From: Colimorpha sp045597945
GTDB taxonomy: Bacteria > Bacteroidota > Bacteroidia > Bacteroidales > P3
Direction: 5' to 3'
NCBI GenBank assembly: GCA_045597945.1
Contig: JAZLLD010000069.1
Coordinates: 1 to 10,738 of the forward strand
DNA length: 10,738 nucleotides
Both the position numbers and the translations under genes were made by a program. A model generated the notes under the pieces. The model saw only the letters and a list, made by a program, of their open reading frames with translations, had not been told where the DNA came from and made no database searches. Of this stretch, positions 1 to 6,174 are shown piece by piece; the first letter of the stretch is position 1, and every line of letters begins with the position of its first letter.

Positions 1-80
1 AAACATTGATAATCACCCCCCTACAAAATAATCAACAAGAAAAAAATGTAAACAATAGTATCTAAAAAAGAAAAAGTTTG

Positions 81-88
81 TATCTCTG
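81..88 (+). promoter_or_regulatory. candidate -7 promoter element for the TonB receptor unit
   Basis: TATCTCTG differs at one base from the Bacteroidetes -7 consensus TAnnTTTG and is followed by CA, as in the stronger copies at 5655 and 10465. No TTTG lies 19-21 bases upstream, so the -33 half is missing or weak; the promoter may need an activator. A start near base 92 would give an ~88-base 5' leader that begins just before the structured region at 99-169. Confidence 0.4.
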
Positions 89-98
89 CATTTTGAAT

Positions 99-169
99 TT
101 AGGTGTGAAGCGGCTAAACAAGGCTCTCCGTCGAACACCTAAGAACAAAAAGTTGAATTTTTAGAGCCT
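99..169 (+). promoter_or_regulatory. possible pseudoknotted 5' leader RNA of the TonB receptor gene
   Basis: Two perfect inverted repeats interlock. TTAGGTGT (99-106) pairs with ACACCTAA (135-142), and AGGCTCT (121-127), inside that loop, pairs with AGAGCCT (163-169), outside it. If both form, the fold is an H-type pseudoknot; if only one forms, they are alternative stems. The second stem ends 11 bases before the ATG at 181, close enough to affect ribosome access. I do not recognise a known riboswitch class; there is no cobalamin B12-box. The regulatory role is inferred from structure and position only. Confidence 0.35.
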
Positions 170-180
170 ACCTTTATAAT

Positions 181-2226
181 ATGAAAAGAATTGTATTAGT
201 CATTATCGTGCTGGTCTCAGTCTTTGCGCAAGATGCTATCGCCCAAGATACCATCAAGGCCAAATCGTTGCCATCCATCAAGATTCGCAGCCGCCACGAG
301 CGCAGTTTTCAAAAACTCAGTTCGGTGGAGCAGAACGAGGTGATAACTGCCGATGGGTTGCGCGGATTGGCATGTTGCAATCTGGGGGAGAGTTTTGAGA
401 ACTCGGCCTCGGTTGATGTGGGCTATGCCGATGCTGTCACGGGCAGCCGCCAGATTCAGCTGCTGGGTCTTACCGGCGTCTATTCCCAGATGATGTTGGA
501 AAACATACCTTTCCTTCGCGGTGTTGCCGCACCTTTTGGACTTGGATTTGTGCCGGGGCAATGGCTTGAAAGCATCTCGGTGAGCAAGGGCGCTGGCACG
601 GTGAAGAATGGCTTTGAGAGCATCACGGGATCTATCAATCTTGAATATGAGAAGCCCCAGCGTGGCAACGCTTTTACCCTGAACCTATATGAGAACAGCG
701 ACCTGAAGTCGGAAATCACCGCCAAGTTCAACCACCAGTTCAACGACCATCTGTCTACAGGACTTTATGCTTTTGGCACCAAGAATATGATGAGTGTGGA
801 CCATCTGGGTCATGACGGTTTCCGCGACTTTCCGCTGCAGACACAGCTCAACTTGGTCAACCGCTGGCTCTATCAGGCCGACAACGGATTTCATTCTATC
901 TCATTGATTAACTATACCTATGAGGACCGCCTGGGTGGTGATATGCGCTATGAGAAGCCTAGGGATGTTTATGACTCAATTTATGGTATCCAGAGCCATA
1001 CGGAACGAGTGTTCTTCTCCACCAAAAATGGTGTGCCCTTGAGCGATAAGGTGAGCGTTGGCTCGCAGCTGTCGGCATCATATATCACACAATGGGGATT
1101 GTATGGTCCCAAAGAGTACTATAGCGATGAAAGCGATTGCTATGCTAATTTGCTGATGGATGCCGAAATAGGTGCTTTGTCGAATATCTCTAGCGGTGTC
1201 TCATTCTGCTATAGCAAGATTATGGATGCGCTGGGTGATGCACTTTGGAGGTATTGTTTATTTGATCCCAATATCGCAATGGTCTATAATCGCGTGTATG
1301 TGCCGGGCGCATTTGTGGAATATACGTTCAAGGCCGACCGCCTATTTACAGCCACAGCCGGGTTGCGCTACGATTACTACAACGGTCGTTGCATGGTAAA
1401 TTATCAAGGTTATGAAGTAGCATCACGCCACTTGGTTACACCCCGCATCCATATGCGTTGGGAACCAGTGGAATCGCTCATCTTCCGAGTCTCGGCCGGC
1501 CGAGGTTTCCGCACACCCAATCTGGTTGCCGACAATATTGGTATGCTGGCATCTAATCGCACCATTCATTATTACGGTCCCCTCCAGCTGGAGGAAGCCT
1601 GGAATGGAGGCGTCAATGTCAATAAGAATTTCAGCATTGGTGATGACCGAAAAATAAAAATCACAGCCGACTATTATCACACCGAGTTTGTAAATCAGCT
1701 TGTTGCCGATTACGACCAAAGTGCTACCGATATCTATTTCTACAATCTTGATGGCCGCAGCTATTCCGATGTGTTCCAGGTGGATGTGAATATCGAACCT
1801 ATTCGCAATTTTGAGATTTCTGTGGCTGGCAAAGTGAGTGATGTAAAGTGCACCTATCATGGGCAATTGATGGACAAACCTTATACTTCCAAATGGAAGG
1901 GGCTTCTGGTGCTGACTTATCACACGCCATTTGAGAAGTGGCGTTTTGACCTCACCACCCAGCTGAATGGTCCTATGCGCCTTCCGCTCAATGTCAGTGA
2001 GCACAATGGCTATACAAAGCCCTATCTGTATATGCTTGGGCAGGTTACGCGCAAGTTCAAGCGTTGCGAGGTCTATGGAGGTGTAGAAAATATTACCAAT
2101 TATGTTCAGCAGCATCCCATTGCAGGCTTCGACCAACCTTTCTCTCAAGCTTTTGATGCTTCGGTGGTCTATGCCCCGCTGATGGGCCGTCTCTTCTACC
2201 TTGGCTTTCGCTACAATGTAAGGTGA
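181..2226 (+). CDS. TonB-dependent outer-membrane receptor, probable metal-related substrate
   Basis: This is an outer-membrane beta-barrel receptor that would take up a ligand using TonB energy. Residues 1-21 are a signal peptide (cleavage near AIA|QD). Residues ~50-157 are the plug domain, with family-like stretches such as LACCNLGESFE (63-73), VTGSRQIQLLGLTG (86-99) and VSKGAGTVKNGFESITG (134-150). The rest, to residue 681, is an alternating beta-barrel with the late segment RVSAGRGFRTPN. Many Bacteroidetes relatives carry a ~90-residue carboxypeptidase-regulatory-like domain before the plug; here only ~30 residues separate signal peptide and plug, so that domain is absent. The Cys-Cys pair at 65-66 is characteristic of a receptor group that, as I recall, is often found beside HMA-domain proteins, and such a protein follows 83 bases downstream. 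A copper or other soft-metal substrate is therefore inferred, not shown. There is no SusD partner. Confidence 0.93.
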   Translation: MKRIVLVIIVLVSVFAQDAIAQDTIKAKSLPSIKIRSRHERSFQKLSSVEQNEVITADGLRGLACCNLGESFENSASVDVGYADAVTGSRQIQLLGLTGVYSQMMLENIPFLRGVAAPFGLGFVPGQWLESISVSKGAGTVKNGFESITGSINLEYEKPQRGNAFTLNLYENSDLKSEITAKFNHQFNDHLSTGLYAFGTKNMMSVDHLGHDGFRDFPLQTQLNLVNRWLYQADNGFHSISLINYTYEDRLGGDMRYEKPRDVYDSIYGIQSHTERVFFSTKNGVPLSDKVSVGSQLSASYITQWGLYGPKEYYSDESDCYANLLMDAEIGALSNISSGVSFCYSKIMDALGDALWRYCLFDPNIAMVYNRVYVPGAFVEYTFKADRLFTATAGLRYDYYNGRCMVNYQGYEVASRHLVTPRIHMRWEPVESLIFRVSAGRGFRTPNLVADNIGMLASNRTIHYYGPLQLEEAWNGGVNVNKNFSIGDDRKIKITADYYHTEFVNQLVADYDQSATDIYFYNLDGRSYSDVFQVDVNIEPIRNFEISVAGKVSDVKCTYHGQLMDKPYTSKWKGLLVLTYHTPFEKWRFDLTTQLNGPMRLPLNVSEHNGYTKPYLYMLGQVTRKFKRCEVYGGVENITNYVQQHPIAGFDQPFSQAFDASVVYAPLMGRLFYLGFRYNVR

Positions 2227-2248
2227 GACTTGCCAGATAGGCTTGTAT

Positions 2249-2278
2249 TTTGATTGTCTCATAATATTTTAATCTTTG
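2249..2278 (+). promoter_or_regulatory. candidate promoter for the HMA-like protein gene
   Basis: TTTG (2249-2252), an 18-base spacer and AATCTTTG (2271-2278) approximate the Bacteroidetes TTTG/TAnnTTTG pair; the -7 box has one mismatch and the spacer is one base short. Transcription would start near 2283, about 27 bases before the ATG. The gene could also be read through from the receptor, since only a weak 6-bp inverted repeat (2224-2229 with 2256-2261) lies between them. Confidence 0.4.
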
Positions 2279-2309
2279 GTACGTTATTAGAATTAAACAT
2301 TTTTATTAT

Positions 2310-2687
2310 ATGAAAAAGCTTGCATTCTTTATCTTCCTTATGGCGTCCGTTTGCGGCACCCTTTCTGCTCAGAATAAAAAACAGCCAGCTGATGCTAAAA
2401 CCGCTCAGATCAATCTCCCCGGTTGGTGCTGCAATAGCCTCAATCCCACTATCGAGAATACTTTGGCTTATGAACGTGGAGTCATCTCTTGGACTCTCGA
2501 CAAGGATCACAAATGTGTTTCTGTGGTTTATCGCAGCAAAAAGACCAACCCGGACAAAATTGAGAAGGCTCTTGCAGAAAATGGCGTTCTCACAGAGCAT
2601 TATAAGGCCAATCCCCGCGCTGTGAAGGATCTTCCCAAATGTTGCCAGCCAACCAACAGTGGTCAGGGCACAGGCTGCAAACATTAG
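2310..2687 (+). CDS. small exported Cys-rich protein with HMA-like domain
   Basis: This 125-residue protein has a signal peptide at 1-20 (cut near LSA|Q). There is a Cys at 15 but no proper lipobox, so it is probably periplasmic. Residues 33-92 follow the ferredoxin-like pattern of heavy-metal-associated domains: a beta strand, a metal-loop position with GWCCNSL (38-44), helix TIENTLAYERGV (47-58), a strand, SVVYRSKK (71-78) and helix PDKIEKALAENGV (81-93). The usual GMxCxxC loop is replaced by adjacent cysteines C40-C41. A tail with C111-C112 and C123 adds possible metal ligands. It probably binds or delivers a metal, perhaps copper, for the receptor upstream. The fold is read from pattern only; a redox role for the cysteine pairs is an alternative. 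Confidence 0.82.
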   Translation: MKKLAFFIFLMASVCGTLSAQNKKQPADAKTAQINLPGWCCNSLNPTIENTLAYERGVISWTLDKDHKCVSVVYRSKKTNPDKIEKALAENGVLTEHYKANPRAVKDLPKCCQPTNSGQGTGCKH

Positions 2688-2700
2688 TCATAGTATCACC

Positions 2701-2729
2701 TGATGTTAAGGCAAGGCTCCTTAACATCA
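2701..2729 (+). terminator. perfect 11-bp hairpin between the HMA-like gene and hydF
   Basis: TGATGTTAAGG (2701-2711) pairs exactly with CCTTAACATCA (2719-2729) around the 7-base loop CAAGGCT. It lies 13 bases after the preceding stop and 15 bases before the hydF ATG. A run of T is lacking (the next bases are ATAATTTAAG), so it is a weak candidate for an intrinsic terminator. It could instead shape the 5' end or stability of the hydF message. Confidence 0.5.
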
Positions 2730-2744
2730 ATAATTTAAGTAGAA

Positions 2745-3944
2745 ATGAAAGGCAACGAGCTCAAACCGCATATCGGCATTTTTGGCCGCCGCAACTATGG
2801 CAAAAGTTCTTTGATTAATTTCCTTACAGGCCAGGACATTGCCATTGTATCCGACTTGGCAGGCACCACCACCGACCCCGTGAAAAAGACTATGGAGATT
2901 GGCGGTGTCGGCCCTGTGGTTTGGGTTGATACTGCGGGAATTGATGACGAGGGCGTAGTTGGGCACATGCGCATTGAAAAAAGCCTGGAGATGCTTGGCC
3001 AAGCCGATTTGGCGCTGATTCTCTTTACCAACAATAAGTTCGATGCCGAAGAGGTGATGCTTGTGGATCATTGCCGCAAGCATGATATTCCTTTTGTGCT
3101 CATATATTCTCAAGCCGACCGTATGTCTCCAGATGCTGGTTTGATTGCCCAGCTGGAAGATGATTATGCCACCAAAGTTTTTGTCCTTTCGGTGAAAGAC
3201 AAGTCGTTGCGCGAACCTTTGACAGTAATCATCCGCGACAGCCTGCCGGAGTCGGCTTATGTCCATCGCTCACTCTTGGGCGATGTGGTTGGCGAAGGCG
3301 ACACCGTGGTGTTGGTCACGCCCATCGACTCTTCGGCTCCCGAAGGCCGAATGATTCTCCCCCAGGTGCAGGTGCTGCGCGATGTGATGGATTTGCATGC
3401 CAAAGCTTTCTTCTGCCAGCCGCAGGAATTGTCGCAGCTGCTGTCGGAACTGAAGACCCCTCCGCGACTTGTGGTTACTGACAGCCAAGTCTATGACCAA
3501 GTGAGCAAGATTGTCCCGGATGACGTTTATCTCACCAGTTTCAGCGTGGTGCTGGCCAGAGCCAAAGGCCTTTTCGCTGATTATGTGAAGGGTACGCCAA
3601 CGATTGATAATCTGCAGGATGGCGACCGAGTGCTGATGCTGGAAAGTTGCACGCATAATGTCACTTGCGAAGACATCGGCCGGGTGAAGCTGCCCAAGTT
3701 GCTGGCCAAATATTCCGGCAAACAGTTGCAGTGCGAAGCCGTGGCCGGATTTTCCAATCTGCCTCGCCCCATACATGAATATGCGCTGGTGATACAATGT
3801 GGTGGCTGTGTGCTTACGGCCAAGCAGTTGGCTTCGCGCCTGGCTCCGGCCATCGAGGCCGGCATACCGGTCAGCAATTACGGCCTGGCCATAGCCTACA
3901 TGAACGGAATCTTTGAACGCAGCATGAGAATCTTCAATAAATAA
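2745..3944 (+). CDS. hydF: [FeFe]-hydrogenase H-cluster maturation GTPase HydF
   Basis: HydF is the GTPase scaffold on which the 2Fe subcluster of [FeFe]-hydrogenase is assembled (with HydE and HydG) before transfer to the HydA apoenzyme. The length, 399 residues, is usual for the family. The N-terminal GTPase domain has the P-loop GRRNYGKSS (14-22), switch threonines at 41-43 and DTAG (62-65); the NKxD position reads SQAD (122-125), a diverged form. The C-terminal Fe-S motif is complete: C302-x-H304 and C352-x2-C355, with 47 residues between H304 and C352, as in the family CxHx(46-53)[H]CxxC. The histidine before the last Cys pair is Gln here; that position is known to vary. No hydE, hydG or hydrogenase gene is in the window, so the partners must lie elsewhere. 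folA follows after 48 bases and may be co-transcribed. The cell is expected to make an [FeFe]-hydrogenase, fitting an anaerobic fermenter. Confidence 0.95.
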   Translation: MKGNELKPHIGIFGRRNYGKSSLINFLTGQDIAIVSDLAGTTTDPVKKTMEIGGVGPVVWVDTAGIDDEGVVGHMRIEKSLEMLGQADLALILFTNNKFDAEEVMLVDHCRKHDIPFVLIYSQADRMSPDAGLIAQLEDDYATKVFVLSVKDKSLREPLTVIIRDSLPESAYVHRSLLGDVVGEGDTVVLVTPIDSSAPEGRMILPQVQVLRDVMDLHAKAFFCQPQELSQLLSELKTPPRLVVTDSQVYDQVSKIVPDDVYLTSFSVVLARAKGLFADYVKGTPTIDNLQDGDRVLMLESCTHNVTCEDIGRVKLPKLLAKYSGKQLQCEAVAGFSNLPRPIHEYALVIQCGGCVLTAKQLASRLAPAIEAGIPVSNYGLAIAYMNGIFERSMRIFNK

Positions 3945-3992
3945 TTAATATTGTATAATATATAGGCAATGCCTTAATTTCCAACAGTTCCA

Positions 3993-4556
3993 ATGGTAGA
4001 CATTTATCCCAAACCCAATATTTCAATGATTGTGGCCTGTGCTCAGAATATGGCCATCGGTAAAGACAACGATTTGCTTTGGCATATCAGCGACGATCTC
4101 AAGCGGTTCAAGGCGCTCACTAGTGGCCATTCCGTGATTATGGGTCGCCGCACCTTTGATTCCCTGCCCAAGAAACCGCTCCCCAAGCGCCGCAATATCG
4201 TGCTGACGCATGACGCTGATTTTCACTACGATGTTCCCGAAACGGCAACTGGCACATTGGAGGTTGCCCACAGCCTTTCGCAGGTGGAGAAGATGATAGA
4301 GGGCGAGGATGAAGTTTTTGTCATGGGTGGCGCCTCCATCTATAAGGCTTTCCTCCCGATGACCAAGAATTTGTATGTCACTTGGGTGTATCAGGATTTC
4401 GATGCCGATGTCTATTTCCCTGTTATTGATAATTCTGTCTTTGAGTTAGTGAAAATCACCGAGCGTCAGCAAGATCCTGAGACAGGTCTCTGGTTTGCCT
4501 ATGCCGACTATGTGCGCAAGCGCGATGTTCTGGAGGGAACTATCTTGGCTAAATAG
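3993..4556 (+). CDS. folA: dihydrofolate reductase
   Basis: This enzyme reduces dihydrofolate to tetrahydrofolate with NADPH, completing the folate cycle needed for thymidylate, purines and methionine. The fold is clear: SMIVACAQNMAIGKDNDLLW (11-30), the catalytic acid at D35 in the WxxxxD spacing matching E. coli D27, VIMGRRTFDSLP (48-59) for cofactor binding, RRNIVLT (66-72), and VFVMGGASIY (108-117). The length is 187 residues, slightly long: a nine-residue N-terminal extension before the first strand and about ten extra residues at the end. Starting at residue 12 (ATG at 4026) would also give a near-complete enzyme, losing only the start of strand A; I prefer 3993. thyA, a common neighbour, is not adjacent. 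The gene ends 4 bases before a convergent gene. Confidence 0.97.
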   Translation: MVDIYPKPNISMIVACAQNMAIGKDNDLLWHISDDLKRFKALTSGHSVIMGRRTFDSLPKKPLPKRRNIVLTHDADFHYDVPETATGTLEVAHSLSQVEKMIEGEDEVFVMGGASIYKAFLPMTKNLYVTWVYQDFDADVYFPVIDNSVFELVKITERQQDPETGLWFAYADYVRKRDVLEGTILAK

Positions 4557-4560
4557 ATGA

Positions 4561-5571
4561 TTATCTGACTCTAAGACGTTTGCCAAGTCGCAGAATCGTA
4601 GTCTGCGAGATATTGTTCAGCTTGCAGAGTTTACTCACTGAGGTGTGGTATTTCTTTGCCAGCGCGCCCAGGGTGTCGCCTTTGCGGATGGTGTGATATT
4701 GAGCCTCGCCATTGTTTGGGGGTACTTCCTCCTGCGAGTCATCCTTGCTGCTACTCTTTGCCGAAGATCCGCCGCCATTGCGCACAACCAGGTGGTTGGC
4801 CTTGCGGTCAATGTCTTTATAGGCATTGTGCAGGCGGTTTACGGTAATCTCGTAATCCTTGTTTATAGGACGCTCAGGGGTGTCGAGACGATGCTCAAAA
4901 AGCCAATCGTAAGTCTCTGTAATATAGAATGCTCGTGCTAGTCCACCATGGTCTACGCCAGGTAGCTTGGTGAATTTCAGTCGAGGGCTGTCGCCACATT
5001 GCGACATCTTGTTGATCACTTTTTCGGATTGTGCCACAGTCACGGCGCGGTCGGCCGTGCCATGAAGAATCCATAAAGGAAGGTCATTCAGTCCGCAGTA
5101 CGACTTGGGATTGCCGCCCCCGCAAAGTGCCATGGCTGCGGCTATGCGGTGGGAATAAGCTGCCGAATAGTCGATGGTGCCATAGCCGCCCAGGCTCATG
5201 CCAAGCACATAGAAACGATTGGTGTCGCCTTTGTAATGCTCAAAAACCCAGTCTACTACGCGGTTCACTTTCTCCGGATTCCAAGCCCCGCCGGGATTTT
5301 GCGGTGCAATAATCACGGCATCGATCTGGCGTCCCATGGATTGAGCGTGGAGGGGACCGTAGCGGCGTACTCTTTCCAAATTGTTGCCGCAAAGGCTGGC
5401 GCCATGGAGAAAAAGAATGATAGGTTTTTCAGAATTTAGCGAATCGTAATCTTTGGGGGTGCTGACCCAGAAATTATAGGCGTTGGCCACTTTGCCGCGA
5501 TAGGCCGTAAGGGTTTGTGCAGAAACTAATGACGGCAATAATATTAGAAGATATACTAGTATGCGTTTCAT
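4561..5571 (-). CDS. secreted alpha/beta-hydrolase (esterase-like) with C-terminal LysM domain
   Basis: This is a 336-residue exported serine hydrolase. Residues 1-18 are a signal peptide (LVSA|QT). The alpha/beta-hydrolase core (~20-228) shows the oxyanion HG (56-57), nucleophile elbow GMSLGG with Ser126, acid Asp174 in HGTADRAV and His208 in GVDHGG, resembling PHB-depolymerase and feruloyl-esterase-like lipoproteins. A polar Ser/Gly/Asn-rich linker (~264-290) leads to one LysM module (291-336: YHTIRKGDTLGALAKKY and a closing GKRLRVR), which in other proteins binds peptidoglycan or chitin. The pairing suggests an esterase held at the cell wall; the substrate (acetylated wall sugar, plant ester or other) cannot be read. 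A longer reading frame runs up to 5625, but that ATG lies upstream of the predicted transcription start near 5591 and would spoil the signal peptide, so 5571 is chosen. Confidence 0.9.
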   Translation of the reverse strand: MKRILVYLLILLPSLVSAQTLTAYRGKVANAYNFWVSTPKDYDSLNSEKPIILFLHGASLCGNNLERVRRYGPLHAQSMGRQIDAVIIAPQNPGGAWNPEKVNRVVDWVFEHYKGDTNRFYVLGMSLGGYGTIDYSAAYSHRIAAAMALCGGGNPKSYCGLNDLPLWILHGTADRAVTVAQSEKVINKMSQCGDSPRLKFTKLPGVDHGGLARAFYITETYDWLFEHRLDTPERPINKDYEITVNRLHNAYKDIDRKANHLVVRNGGGSSAKSSSKDDSQEEVPPNNGEAQYHTIRKGDTLGALAKKYHTSVSKLCKLNNISQTTILRLGKRLRVR

Positions 5572-5595
5572 AATGAATAATTCAATAATAAAATG

Positions 5596-5626
5596 CAAAG
5601 ATACGATTTTTTTTTCAAATATCAAT
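5596..5626 (-). promoter_or_regulatory. promoter of the LysM hydrolase gene
   Basis: On the minus strand TATCTTTG (5603-5596) matches the Bacteroidetes -7 consensus exactly and is followed by CA. Nineteen bases upstream is ATTG (5626-5623), three of four bases of the -33 TTTG. Transcription would start near 5591, leaving an untranslated leader of about 20 bases before the ATG at 5571. Its -33 box is only 5 bases from the -33 box of the promoter facing the other way. Confidence 0.75.
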
Positions 5627-5631
5627 TTTTT

Positions 5632-5662
5632 TTTGTCGGATATGAAAAATTGCGTATCTTTG
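5632..5662 (+). promoter_or_regulatory. consensus promoter, apparently giving a leaderless mRNA
   Basis: TTTG (5632-5635), exactly 19 bases, then TATCTTTG (5655-5662): a perfect match to the Bacteroidetes housekeeping promoter with the same spacing as the rRNA promoter at 10442. The -7 box ends only 4 bases before the ATG at 5667, so transcription should start at or within a few bases of the start codon. Confidence 0.85.
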
Positions 5663-5666
5663 CAAT

Positions 5667-5966
5667 ATGAAAAACGTTAAGATTACAGCCATCAGAAAGG
5701 CTGATTATCAGGACTTACAAGCCCTTTATGAGAATCCTATCGAGCACACTTGCGATGTCTGCGAGGGTCAGTGCTGGATTAGTATCAATGGTTCCAAGCC
5801 AGATGGCCTTTGCGACGAAGCTTGGAAGACGATGCGCGAGTTTGTGGAAGCGCTGGCCCAGGGTGGCGGCAATTTCTATGATGGCTGGATGAAAAATCCC
5901 CAAAGTGCCATGATTAGTTGCAACGACGGCTTCCGCCCAGTCAGTTTTTTGATTGAGGCCGAATAG
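5667..5966 (+). CDS. TIGR04076 family protein of unknown function
   Basis: This 99-residue soluble protein matches the TIGR04076 pattern by eye: an opening KVKITAIRK strand, a Cys-rich region C29-x2-C32-x3-C36, PDGLCDEAW (45-53, Cys49), a GGG-containing helix end at 66-68, and SCNDGFRPVSFLIE (84-97, Cys85). The five cysteines suggest a metal or Fe-S site or redox chemistry, but the function of the family is not known to me. The start is fixed by the family's N-terminus; the next Met is residue 56, so a downstream start would destroy the protein. It appears to be transcribed alone from the promoter ending at 5662, with no ribosome binding site possible upstream if the start site is correct. 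Confidence 0.85.
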   Translation: MKNVKITAIRKADYQDLQALYENPIEHTCDVCEGQCWISINGSKPDGLCDEAWKTMREFVEALAQGGGNFYDGWMKNPQSAMISCNDGFRPVSFLIEAE

Positions 5967-6027
5967 TTCTTTCTCGTTGATTGATAATTCTTTGAGCTGG
6001 CCTCCAAAAATAAATGTGCGTTTTTTT

Positions 6028-6055
6028 GTAGTTTTTAGAGGATTTTTGCGTCTAA
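6028..6055 (+). promoter_or_regulatory. possible ECF-type promoter of the sigma-factor unit
   Basis: There is no TTTG/TAnnTTTG promoter upstream of this unit. Instead TGTAGT (6028-6033) and GCGTCTAA (6048-6055) lie about 15 bases apart. CGTCT-like -10 boxes are common for ECF sigma factors, many of which transcribe their own operon. The likely start near 6062 would leave a ~30-base leader before the small gene at 6091. This is inference from two short motifs. Confidence 0.3.
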
Positions 6056-6090
6056 CATGCAAAACGAATTTAAAAAAGAAAGGAAAAATT

Positions 6091-6162
6091 ATGAACGCAT
6101 TTATTTTAATGGGCGCATTGGCAGCAATCTTCAGTTTCATCCTCTCACTTTTGGAACAATAA
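6091..6162 (+). CDS. 23-residue hydrophobic peptide upstream of the ECF sigma gene
   Basis: ATG at 6091 opens a 23-codon frame ending in TAA. It is preceded at 6 bases by a purine-rich GAAAGGA (6078-6084), a better ribosome site than most genes here have. The peptide is one predicted membrane helix (MNAFILMGALAAIFSF...), with no charged residue until the final Glu-Gln. It ends 12 bases before the sigma ATG, so all three genes are probably one transcript. The frame extends upstream to 5953, but that part overlaps the preceding gene and lacks protein-like character. It may be a real membrane peptide of the sigma system or a translated leader coupling entry into the sigma gene. I recognise no family. 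Confidence 0.6.
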   Translation: MNAFILMGALAAIFSFILSLLEQ

Positions 6163-6174
6163 GAATTGGCAACC

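Noticed and set aside
1..180. Cobalamin riboswitch upstream of the TonB receptor
   Set aside because: No B12-box or other conserved cobalamin core elements are seen, and the leader is too short for that class.
217..561. Open frames antisense to the receptor plug region, and similar shadows inside hydF, folA and the flavoprotein
   Set aside because: All lie within clear genes in another frame, and none has a family motif or ribosome site.
2224..2261. TGAGAC/GTCTCA repeat as a terminator after the receptor gene
   Set aside because: It is a 6-bp stem with a 26-base loop; too weak, although TAATATTTT follows.
1423..2262. 279-codon open frame antisense to the TonB receptor
   Set aside because: It is fully opposed to a well-supported receptor gene, shows no recognisable domain or signal, and its length is explained by the codon pattern of the sense strand.
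5572..5625. Upstream extension of the LysM hydrolase start to 5625
   Set aside because: The ATG at 5625 is upstream of the predicted transcription start near 5591, and the added residues would precede and hide a good signal peptide.
5955..6004. GAGGCC (5955-5960) and GGCCTC (5999-6004) as a terminator after the TIGR04076 gene
   Set aside because: It has only 6 pairs, a 38-base loop, no T-tract, and begins inside the coding sequence.
5953..6090. Long form of the peptide gene upstream of the sigma factor (69 codons)
   Set aside because: The extra part overlaps the TIGR04076 gene and reads through T-rich non-coding sequence; the ribosome site and hydrophobic helix support only the 6091 start.
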